Virus record (IMG/VR): IMGVR_UViG_3300030328_001766
Span: 1-37,152 of that record
DNA from: a virus
Length of the DNA stretch: 37,152 bases
Direction: 5' to 3' (one strand)
Positions within the stretch are counted from its first letter, which is position 1, and the number at the start of each line of letters is the position of its first letter. Below are positions 7,169 through 13,218 of this stretch, one piece after another. The notes beneath the pieces are model-generated. The model was given only the letters and a program-made list of their open reading frames with translations. It was not told the DNA's origin and ran no database searches. The position numbers and the translations under genes were made by a program.

Positions 7169-9415
7169 TTAGGTTCTACCAGTCACTTCTTCAAAGGCAA
7201 CACCTGTTCTGGTAGCAACAAATGTTAGCGTAATGTAGTTGATTGACTTAGTTGGCTTCAGGAATATATCTGCCCTGAATTCATTATTGTCAATCACATC
7301 AGGAGTGTTATTTGACTCATCGCAAATAACTTGGAAATCGTAAACACCTCTCTTAGCCTGTATATCGCGTAGGTAAGGTTCAACAATGTTAACGAAATTA
7401 GCCCTTGTTGTCTGATCGTTGAGTTCAAACAGTTGTGCTTGAGCAGATCTTTCAAGTGCTTGCTCGACTGTTAAGAACAGACGGCGAACATTGATCCGAT
7501 CAAATGCAGATGGGTAAGAAAGACCCGTCTTATCACCAAATAGCATTACTCCATTTCCAGGTTGATTAACTACTGGGTTAATTCTTGCTGGATAAAGAAG
7601 ATCTCTTTGTGCCTTAGATGGATTATATGCAAGTTTGATTGCATTATTCAATAATCCTCTTTGCTGACCAGCAGGTGAGAACCATGGGAATGAGTTAATC
7701 GCAGTTCTTGTCATCAATCCTGCAATGTCTGCGTTACATGGAAGATAACGGAACTTGTTGTTAAAGCGATCATAAGTATACTTATAACCACTATCAAAGA
7801 TTGCATAAGATGATGATGTAAGTGGAGCAAAGAATCTAAGGATGTTATCCGTTTGAGTTGTAGTGTTAGTAAGATTTACAACACCTGCTCTATAAGGAGA
7901 AATAACAGCAACACAATCTTTTCTGCTTTCTGCAAGAGAAATAAGTTTGTTTGCCTTTGCCTGTGACTCTGCCTCAGATGGTAATCCAGGACCATTTATT
8001 AGGTAATCAACTTGAATCTCATCTTTATTACTAAAGAGATTATAAGAAGTAATTAGATCTCCCAACTCTGCTTTCATTCCTTCAGGTATGCTAGAACCAC
8101 CATAGTTCTGACCACCTAAGAAGTTATAAGTAACATTACCAATTGCGGTAAAGGTTACCCCTTGAGCATCTTGACCCCATAAACCAGCAGTTGTGGTTGG
8201 GATAGCAAAGGAAGCAGAACGAACACCTGTGTAAGTAGTGAATCCTGTTACAACTGGATCAGTATTCCACTCAGCATCTTCTGCTTGGGATACATTGTAA
8301 CCAGCATAGATGTATTCTGATTGAGTGGCAAGGTAATCTTTATACCAATTTCTTTGTGGAGCATTAACTTGAGAAATAGAATCTAATGCTTTAGATAATC
8401 CTACATGTTTCTCAAGAATATTTCCTTGAACGCCAGTTATGCTACCAGTATCATCCACGATAACGATGTTAAGACCATCGTTTTTGGCACCTCTATCTTC
8501 AGCATACTGGTTAGTAGTAGGTCTTTGAGCAATTGACTTCCAGTAAACAGTAGAATTAGTTAATCCTAAAGTTTGCTGATCATACCAGTCTACTACTGTG
8601 GATGCTGCAAAACCTACTGCACCCTCTGCTCTATAAGTGGTAGTGGTAACACCAGAATTATTACTAAAGAATAGTTTATCATCAACCTCAAAAGAATTGA
8701 GTGAATTTCCTATTCCGTAAGCAATTTGTGTTTCTGTTCTTCCTGCACCTGAGACTTCTACACGAGAAGTAATTTTAACATCAATTGTGCTATCACTATC
8801 TGTAGTGTCAGTAGTAACACCTGTAATAATACCTTTTAAGAATCCATTAAATGTGCTAGTTGTTCCTACTCCAGCAAGTGCTTTGCCATTAACTAAAGTA
8901 GTAATACCCCAACCAACTCTTGCTCCAAGATTATGAAGGTTGTTGGTAGTAACACCAATCGTTTGATCTGCAAAGTCGTCAATAAAACAAACTTTTAGAT
9001 CATTTGACCATGTGCCAGGGTTTTTAGCAGCGTAAGAGAAATTAGTAGCGGAGTCCCAATTAGCTTCATAATCATCAAAACTTTTGATTTTAGCGTTATT
9101 TGTTGATGCAATTCCTACACCAGCATTACCGTTATTAAGACCGGATCCATCAGTTCTAACTACCTTTAGAACACCACCATATGAAAGGTAAGATGAAGCA
9201 CTCATCCAATATTCATACTGGGCATCGGTAGAAATGGGTTTACCAAATACATTGATTAATTGCTGTTCAGTCTGAATATCCGTAGCATCATCGACTGGAC
9301 CTATTTCAAAAGGACCTGCAATTGCACCGATGTTATCTAATACGTTATCAGCTCTCCCGACGGTTAAATCAACTTCCCGTGTTAAAACGCCGGGAGATAA
9401 TTGAGGAGTCGCCAT
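7169..9415 (-). CDS. gp18: Tail sheath protein gp18
   Basis: The 748-residue protein builds the contractile sheath. The N-terminus, L-S-P-G-V-L-T-R-E-V-D-L-T followed by G-A-I-A-G-P-F-E-I-G-P-V, is the standard sheath opening. The C-terminal quarter carries the conserved assembly domain: I-N-V-R-R-L-F-L-T-V-E-Q-A-L, then F-V-N-I-V-E-P-Y-L-R-D-I-Q-A-K-R-G-V, and a closing F-V-A-T-R-T-G-V-A-F-E-E. T4 gp18 is about 659 residues; the excess lies in the Gly/Thr-rich middle (about 130-300), probably the outward-facing protrusion domain. An AATAAATA promoter lies 35 bases upstream and a CGGAGA ribosome-binding site sits about 15 bases before the ATG. Confidence 0.97.
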   Translation of the reverse strand: MATPQLSPGVLTREVDLTVGRADNVLDNIGAIAGPFEIGPVDDATDIQTEQQLINVFGKPISTDAQYEYWMSASSYLSYGGVLKVVRTDGSGLNNGNAGVGIASTNNAKIKSFDDYEANWDSATNFSYAAKNPGTWSNDLKVCFIDDFADQTIGVTTNNLHNLGARVGWGITTLVNGKALAGVGTTSTFNGFLKGIITGVTTDTTDSDSTIDVKITSRVEVSGAGRTETQIAYGIGNSLNSFEVDDKLFFSNNSGVTTTTYRAEGAVGFAASTVVDWYDQQTLGLTNSTVYWKSIAQRPTTNQYAEDRGAKNDGLNIVIVDDTGSITGVQGNILEKHVGLSKALDSISQVNAPQRNWYKDYLATQSEYIYAGYNVSQAEDAEWNTDPVVTGFTTYTGVRSASFAIPTTTAGLWGQDAQGVTFTAIGNVTYNFLGGQNYGGSSIPEGMKAELGDLITSYNLFSNKDEIQVDYLINGPGLPSEAESQAKANKLISLAESRKDCVAVISPYRAGVVNLTNTTTQTDNILRFFAPLTSSSYAIFDSGYKYTYDRFNNKFRYLPCNADIAGLMTRTAINSFPWFSPAGQQRGLLNNAIKLAYNPSKAQRDLLYPARINPVVNQPGNGVMLFGDKTGLSYPSAFDRINVRRLFLTVEQALERSAQAQLFELNDQTTRANFVNIVEPYLRDIQAKRGVYDFQVICDESNNTPDVIDNNEFRADIFLKPTKSINYITLTFVATRTGVAFEEVTGRT

Positions 9416-9449
9416 GTTTTCTGTCTCCGAGTCTCAGTTTCTCTGAAAA

Positions 9450-9457
9450 TATTTATT
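9450..9457 (-). promoter_or_regulatory. Late promoter AATAAATA for gp18
   Basis: Minus-strand AATAAATA, one base off the T4 octamer, 35 bases upstream of the gp18 start in the gap after gp17. Confidence 0.68.
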
Positions 9458-9468
9458 GTTTTCAACCT

Positions 9469-11115
9469 TTACATATACTCCCACATGTAAGATCTGTCTC
9501 CATATTCGTCCGTAAACCATCTATCGCCGTCTTCATCCACAAAACTATTATCATCTAGACCATCAGACATAAATCCAAATGGTGCCATATCTTGTTCTAT
9601 TTGATTCTTTTGTTCATCATATAATCTTTTTCTTACATCCTGGTCAGTAAGTTCTTTAAAATAATCTTGATTAACTAACCAAGCATATATTACCAAGCAC
9701 ATAGCAAGGTCATCATTACATCCTTCTTCTGCTTCAAATGAATTACTCTTCTGAATAAAAGTAGTTAATTCACTTAATATTTCATAATCATTAAATATTA
9801 ATTTGTCAGACTCAATCATTGTCTTAAGATTAAGAGCACCAACCTTTTTAACAGTCTTAGACATCTTAACTCCCATTTGAGTTTTCTTACCAGAGAATCC
9901 TTGACCAATTACTTGACCTGCTCTTCCTCTCATTGATGCCATCAAAAGATTAGCATATTCAAGATCATAATTCAAAATGGATGCTACTTGATCTCCAACA
10001 TCATTTACTTCACATAAAATAAATGCTTTATTATACTTAGTGGCTATTTCATAGATTATATTGGGGAATAACATTGGTTTAATTTCATTATTCCTATACT
10101 TTCCTACAACCTTATGAGGAAAAGTTGTTATATCAACAACTACAAATGCGGAATAATCTTTAACTACTCCACGCGCAACGTCTACAGTTATGAGATAATC
10201 ATGTTTTGGTTGGGGATCTTCATATACATCTAAACCAGCACTTCTAGTTTTTGGATTCTCATATACTAAAGTTCTTAATTTACTTGGTGCAATAAGAGTA
10301 TCAACAGATCCTAAAAATTCACACTCAAACTCAACTTTAAATTGCTGTTCTGAAGTATTCGCAATAGTTTGTGCTTGCCATTTAGCATCTCTACCAGGAA
10401 CTTCTGACCAATGTACATCTGTAGGAATATATTCATTCTTTCCTCTTTCGGCATCGTGCCAATACCTATAAAAATGATTCATCCCGTGAGGGGTAGAAAC
10501 CATTATGACTTTCGTGTTTTTACCAGAAGTAATAGTAGGATAAACAGAGGCAAAGAAGGACTCCGCAATATGGTTTGGAACGAAGGCAAACTCGTCGAGG
10601 AAGAGAATGTTAAACGACATGCCTCGGACAGCACTTGCAGACGTAGAAGCAGCCAGTATCTTTGATCCATTTTCTAACTCCAGTGAACCTCTATTCCAAG
10701 ACAAGACACCTTGCTGCATCCACTTTGGAACATTCTCATATGCCGTTTGTAAACGACCTAATAATTCCCGTGCAGTTGCTGCCTTGTTTGCAAGTATGCC
10801 AATATTTACACTATCATTAAAAAGTAAGTAATGCAACAGATATGAAATACATGTAGTAGACTTACCTGTCTGACGAGGCATCTTACATATATTAAATCTA
10901 TGATCGTGAAAATTTTTAATTAACTTCTCTTGAAAATCATAAGGTTTAAATGATGTTAAACCTTCATCCAAAGAAACTATCTTAACATGCTGTTTAGCAA
11001 AATAAACTGGATTATTTTTACACCTTACATATTCAATAATTTGCTCTTGATCAAATTCAACAGCAGTATTTGCTTTTTTTAAATTCGGATTACCAAGATA
11101 AATTTCATCAGCCAT
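9469..11115 (-). CDS. gp17: Terminase large subunit gp17
   Basis: The 548-residue packaging motor pumps DNA into the prohead through the portal and cuts the concatemer. The ATPase domain shows a Walker A motif, M-P-R-Q-T-G-K-S-T (residues 79-87, Lys85), Walker B I-L-F-L-D-E (170-175, catalytic Glu175) and the coupling motif S-T-P-H-G (207-211). The RNase H-like nuclease domain keeps its acidic residues: Asp312 in T-V-D-V-A-R-G, Glu369 in C-E-V-N-D-V-G-D and Asp468/Asp469 in G-C-N-D-D-L-A. It is shorter than T4 gp17 (610), which fits cyanophages. An AGGAG site precedes the ATG. Unlike in T4, the partner gp16 is not adjacent but about 5.8 kb upstream. Confidence 0.98.
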   Translation of the reverse strand: MADEIYLGNPNLKKANTAVEFDQEQIIEYVRCKNNPVYFAKQHVKIVSLDEGLTSFKPYDFQEKLIKNFHDHRFNICKMPRQTGKSTTCISYLLHYLLFNDSVNIGILANKAATARELLGRLQTAYENVPKWMQQGVLSWNRGSLELENGSKILAASTSASAVRGMSFNILFLDEFAFVPNHIAESFFASVYPTITSGKNTKVIMVSTPHGMNHFYRYWHDAERGKNEYIPTDVHWSEVPGRDAKWQAQTIANTSEQQFKVEFECEFLGSVDTLIAPSKLRTLVYENPKTRSAGLDVYEDPQPKHDYLITVDVARGVVKDYSAFVVVDITTFPHKVVGKYRNNEIKPMLFPNIIYEIATKYNKAFILCEVNDVGDQVASILNYDLEYANLLMASMRGRAGQVIGQGFSGKKTQMGVKMSKTVKKVGALNLKTMIESDKLIFNDYEILSELTTFIQKSNSFEAEEGCNDDLAMCLVIYAWLVNQDYFKELTDQDVRKRLYDEQKNQIEQDMAPFGFMSDGLDDNSFVDEDGDRWFTDEYGDRSYMWEYM

Positions 11116-11124
11116 AATAATCTC

Positions 11125-11289
11125 CTACATCATTTCACCAAACAGATGTCCTTTTGGCATTTTTCCTAAATTTTTCTCATGATCTAAAGTAAGGTCTAAC
11201 ATTTTTTGTAGGGTGTTTGCTTTCTTCCTTAACGCTTCAATCTCTTTATCTTGCTCCTCCGACTTGGAGGAGGGGTTCTCCTTCGTCAT
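11125..11289 (-). CDS. Small coiled-coil protein before gp17, 54 aa
   Basis: The function is unknown. Starting at the ATG at 11289, the 54-residue protein begins MTKENPSSKSEEQDKEIEAL and is strongly charged, with heptad-like spacing through E-A-L-R-K-K-A-N-T-L-Q-K-M-L-D-L-T-L (a likely coiled coil, about 15-40), ending K-G-H-L-F-G-E-M-M. The start overlaps the C-terminal coding region of the upstream 114-residue gene by 44 bases, and gp17 begins 9 bases after its stop. A GTG further upstream would add 11 residues but looks less likely. It does not contain the gp16 signature, so it is not the small terminase. A gp17-associated role is speculation from adjacency. Confidence 0.6.
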   Translation of the reverse strand: MTKENPSSKSEEQDKEIEALRKKANTLQKMLDLTLDHEKNLGKMPKGHLFGEMM

Positions 11290-11590
11290 GGTCCGATACT
11301 TGGTAGCCCCACAACTTAGCACCTGGATAAACTTTCTGCAACTGATCCTGTACTTCCTTGCGGGATGGTTTAGAGACTTGGGGGAAAAACATTTTAATGC
11401 TATAACTACTTCCCCGCCAAGCCAACATAACAGTTAATATATTACCTGTCTTAGATGGTATTCTGGTGGCTTCCTGAACTCCTCCTTTAATTGGTTCAGG
11501 CTTAATAAGATCTATCACTTCGGCAAAAGTATTGCCATCAGCGTCTTCAAGAGTCAAATCTTCTTTACAGTATTGTCTAAAAGATTTCAT
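11246..11590 (-). CDS. Unknown 114-aa protein with MKSF leader
   Basis: The function is unknown. The protein begins M-K-S-F-R-Q-Y-C-K-E-D, a leader type that resembles the T4 capsid-targeting peptide (MKTYQEFIAEA) in outline, though it lacks a good (L/I)-x-E cleavage site directly after it. The remainder has strand-like segments such as T-V-M-L-A-W-R-G-S-S-Y-S-I-K-M-F-F-P and then a charged helix, K-P-S-R-K-E-V-Q-D-Q-L-Q-K-V-Y-P-G-A, suggesting a small soluble alpha/beta protein. A CTAAATA promoter lies 25 bases before the ATG and overlaps the stop codon of the Ycf35-like gene. The last 44 bases overlap the start of the 54-residue gene. It is part of the cargo between gp16 and gp17. Confidence 0.75.
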   Translation of the reverse strand: MKSFRQYCKEDLTLEDADGNTFAEVIDLIKPEPIKGGVQEATRIPSKTGNILTVMLAWRGSSYSIKMFFPQVSKPSRKEVQDQLQKVYPGAKLWGYQVSDHDEGEPLLQVGGAR

Positions 11591-11614
11591 TAAGTTTAGA
11601 TAAGATCACAAATA

Positions 11615-11621
11615 TATTTAG
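11615..11621 (-). promoter_or_regulatory. Late promoter CTAAATA before the 114-aa gene
   Basis: Minus-strand CTAAATA, 25 bases upstream of the ATG at 11590. It contains the TAA stop codon (11618-11620) of the Ycf35-like gene. Confidence 0.58.
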
Positions 11622-12010
11622 GAATTCCAATCAGTTACAGTAATTTCAATACTATTATCATCCATTTCCCATTCTTCTGCTACTGATAATCCCATTTCTT
11701 TAACAGTATTGTGAATAACCATTCTAGCATACTGTTGAGTTACTTTATCAATAAACCTTTCTGGTGGAACAGGATGTTTCCATGTTTCAAGATCTGTAAC
11801 TAATTGATAGGTTTCGGTTTTTGCATTCCACCGAAATCCAATATCAGTTTCAATAGCAACTTCAGCATTAACCGTAGGGTGATCAATACCATGTTCTCCA
11901 GTGACTTTAAGTTCCTGGTCTTCATTTATAGTATGACCCAACAAATTAAGTGCCTGTAATAAAGCAGAACGATCTTTAATCTGTGTTTGTATTGTGCTGA
12001 AATGAGACAT
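11618..12010 (-). CDS. ycf35: Ycf35-like protein (DUF1257)
   Basis: The 130-residue protein begins M-S-H-F-S-T-I-Q-T-Q-I-K-D and continues L-L-Q-A-L-N-L-L-G, the diagnostic opening of the Ycf35/DUF1257 family found in cyanobacteria and in algal plastid genomes. Further family-like parts are the G-F-R-W-N-A-K-T-E-T-Y-Q-L-V-T-D segment (about residues 76-91) and the C-terminal helix F-I-D-K-V-T-Q-Q-Y-A. The biochemical role of Ycf35 is not established to my knowledge. The gene overlaps the upstream DUF2997 gene by 35 bases, so the two are probably translated together. It is not a virion-assembly gene by family, so it is best read as a host-derived auxiliary gene (inference) inserted in the late region. 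Confidence 0.83.
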   Translation of the reverse strand: MSHFSTIQTQIKDRSALLQALNLLGHTINEDQELKVTGEHGIDHPTVNAEVAIETDIGFRWNAKTETYQLVTDLETWKHPVPPERFIDKVTQQYARMVIHNTVKEMGLSVAEEWEMDDNSIEITVTDWNS

Positions 12011-12176
12011 CTTTTACAGTTTGATAGTATTCGGGTTTGTATAATTTATTAGTTATTTTTCCTAACTTATCTTCTATTACTTTAGTAAGTTGTTCACATT
12101 CATTAGAAACTGCTCCTGTAACTTCTTCAGTTACCTGACCATCTTGTCTAATAGAAAATTTAATAGTTTTGGCCAT
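11976..12176 (-). CDS. DUF2997-family small protein
   Basis: The 66-residue protein begins M-A-K-T-I-K-F-S-I-R-Q-D-G-Q-V, then E-E-V-T-G-A-V-S-N-E-C-E-Q-L-T-K-V-I-E-D-K-L-G, and ends with K-P-E-Y-Y. This is the pattern of the DUF2997 family: a short beta hairpin, a conserved G-x-x-x-x-x-C-x-x-L-T, and a helix ending in L-G. Members are known from cyanobacteria, where they can neighbour DUF1257 genes; the same pairing occurs here with a 35-base overlap. The function is unknown. The ATG lies 2 bases after the stop codon of the upstream His-rich gene, so no separate promoter is likely. The single conserved Cys may matter for the activity. Confidence 0.8.
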   Translation of the reverse strand: MAKTIKFSIRQDGQVTEEVTGAVSNECEQLTKVIEDKLGKITNKLYKPEYYQTVKDVSFQHNTNTD

Positions 12177-12178
12177 GA

Positions 12179-12370
12179 TTAGAAATTTTTAGGATGAGTA
12201 GTTACATCACCATGTATCTCATCTATATTGGCATGATCAATGGCATCAATGTGATCCAAATGATCTATATGCTCAATATGACCATGATCAATATTAATAT
12301 GAGCACCACTTTCTAGAACATTAGCAATCCTCTCAAGAGCATCTGCAATTCTGTCTGCTTGTGATTCCAT
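12179..12370 (-). CDS. His-Asp-Ile triplet-repeat protein, 63 aa
   Basis: The function is unknown. The N-terminal 22 residues form an amphipathic helix (A-D-R-I-A-D-A-L-E-R-I-A-N-V-L-E). The rest is a run of tripeptides of the type (D/E)-H-(I/L): histidines fall at residues 31, 34, 37, 40 and 46, exactly three apart with one position replaced by Ala. Nine of 63 residues are His, alternating with Asp or Glu. Such spacing could bind divalent metals or form a narrow triplet-repeat fibre; both are inference. The stop codon is followed after 2 bases by the DUF2997 start. The 36-base upstream gap has no good late promoter. Confidence 0.7.
   Translation of the reverse strand: MESQADRIADALERIANVLESGAHINIDHGHIEHIDHLDHIDAIDHANIDEIHGDVTTHPKNF
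12218..12289 (-). repeat. Tripeptide-repeat tract of the His-rich gene
   Basis: Encodes residues 28-51 of the 63-residue protein. It is a degenerate 9-base periodic tract whose units read (D/E/G)-H-(I/L), with some units altered (D-A-I, D-H-A). Confidence 0.7.
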
Positions 12371-12406
12371 GACAATATTTCATTTATCTAAATTATAGCA
12401 TCTCTG

Positions 12407-12703
12407 TCAACCACCGTTGCCGCCACCATTTCCTCCACCGTTTCCACCACCATTTCCATTACCTCCATTCCCATTTCCATTGCCGTTACCATTCCCATTT
12501 CCATTGCCGTTACCATTAGCAGAATGCGAATGACCAGTTCTTAACCAACCACCAGGACCCATTGTTTTTCCTTTGGGTATAGGCATACACTTCTTTTTAT
12601 CATAACAATAATATTCTCCCTCCGGACATCTTTTAGATGCTGCTTCTTCTATAAAAGAATTAAAGTTTTTCATCTTTTGTTTTTGTTCGTTAGTGTTGTT
12701 CAT
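12407..12703 (-). CDS. Cys-motif and Asn-Gly repeat protein with CTS-like leader
   Basis: The 98-residue protein has three parts. First is a leader whose inner Met11 starts M-K-N-F-N-S-F-I-E-E-A, matching the T4 internal-protein capsid-targeting sequence (MKTYQEFIAEA) at M, K, F, I, E and A, and carrying an I-x-E/A prohead-protease-type site. Next is a small Cys motif, R-C-P-E-G-E-Y-Y-C-Y-D-K-K-K-C, and G-P-G-G-W-L. Last is a roughly 35-residue Asn-Gly repeat to the end. The upstream ATG at 12703 overlaps the previous stop codon as ATGA; the Met11 start at 12673 would put the leader at the true N-terminus. Neither has a strong ribosome-binding site. A packaged, gp21-processed head protein is an inference; a flexible surface tail is the alternative. 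Confidence 0.72.
   Translation of the reverse strand: MNNTNEQKQKMKNFNSFIEEAASKRCPEGEYYCYDKKKCMPIPKGKTMGPGGWLRTGHSHSANGNGNGNGNGNGNGNGNGGNGNGGGNGGGNGGGNGG
12470..12517 (-). repeat. Two exact 24-bp tandem units in the Asn-Gly tract
   Basis: Bases 12470-12493 and 12494-12517 are identical 24-base units coding for four Asn-Gly pairs each. The bases down to 12413 hold further degenerate units (N-G-G, G-G-N), so the tract probably grew by slippage or unequal recombination. Confidence 0.88.
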
Positions 12704-12870
12704 AACCCAACAAGAGTTAATGGATTAGAATAAACAGTTGCTATCCCAGCGGCACTCACCTCAACTCTATTAGCTTCAAAATTTATTTTACTTGCATTAT
12801 CTAAACTAGTTCCATCGCTTTGGATGCCAACTTTTGCACCACCATTTATTGTACTAAGAAGTGTAGGCAT
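12700..12870 (-). CDS. Small structural-type protein, 56 aa
   Basis: A 57-codon frame with a good AAGGAG ribosome-binding site 8 bases before its ATG at 12870. The product begins MPTLLSTINGGAKVGIQSDG and ends V-Y-S-N-P-L-T-L-V-G-L. It reads like a small beta-type protein, with a V-S-A-A-G-I-A-T turn resembling segments of the fibre-like protein encoded just upstream. Its stop overlaps the ATG of the next gene (ATGA), and it starts 11 bases after the 111-residue gene. The function is unknown; a virion accessory linked to the 1208-residue protein is plausible from the gene cluster. The ribosome-binding site and exact fit between neighbours make it a credible gene. Confidence 0.75.
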   Translation of the reverse strand: MPTLLSTINGGAKVGIQSDGTSLDNASKINFEANRVEVSAAGIATVYSNPLTLVGL

Positions 12871-12881
12871 TATTAGTCTCC

Positions 12882-13217
12882 TTATGCATTAGCAGTTTCT
12901 AAAACAGAAACAAGAATTTTCAAAACACTATTTGTGCCAGCAGTAGCAGTAATATAATCACTTGTTTCTAAAACCAATTTTCCATCTAAAGGAATATAGG
13001 CATCATTAGCAGGAACACTTGCTGCATTGATAATCTGAGTGGTTGTGCTGGTTCTTACATGTGCCATAGTAATCGTTGCTGCAGCAGAACCAGTATAGTT
13101 AGTTACATGTGCATACAAAATAATTCCCGTATACCCTGTAGGAGCAGTATAAATTGTCTGCGGTGAGGTAGTAAGTTGTTTAGTGTATGTTTTAAATCTA
13201 TTAAGTGCTAATGCCAT
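12882..13217 (-). CDS. Small virion-type protein, 111 aa
   Basis: The 111-residue protein begins MALALNRFKTYTKQLTTS and is nearly all short beta strands (T-I-Y-T-A-P-T-G-Y-T-G-I-I-L-Y-A-H-V-T-N, L-D-G-K-L-V-L-E-T-S-D-Y-I). This is the look of a compact beta-sandwich head or tail accessory protein. I recall similar short proteins next to fibre genes in other cyanophages, but I cannot name a family. Its ATG lies one base after the stop codon of the 1208-residue gene, implying coupled translation and perhaps a shared complex. No catalytic motif is present. Confidence 0.8.
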   Translation of the reverse strand: MALALNRFKTYTKQLTTSPQTIYTAPTGYTGIILYAHVTNYTGSAAATITMAHVRTSTTTQIINAASVPANDAYIPLDGKLVLETSDYITATAGTNSVLKILVSVLETANA

Positions 13218-13218
13218 T

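Noticed and set aside
9322-9558. Plus-strand 78-residue frame spanning the gp18 start and gp17 end
   Set aside because: It crosses two secure minus-strand genes and their promoter, with no ribosome-binding site.
11125-11322. Small frame before gp17 as the small terminase
   Set aside because: Gene order made this tempting, but the gp16 signature (N-A-L-F-V-G-S-T-A-E-L) is in the 140-residue gene at 16887-17309.
12371-12410. TTGACA and TATAAT boxes before the His-rich gene, as a bacterial promoter
   Set aside because: The spacer is only 7 bases instead of about 17, and the TTGACA overlaps the end of the Asn-Gly coding tract.
12413-12517. Repeat tract as a CRISPR array
   Set aside because: The units are adjacent and in frame, with no spacers; they encode the Asn-Gly tail.
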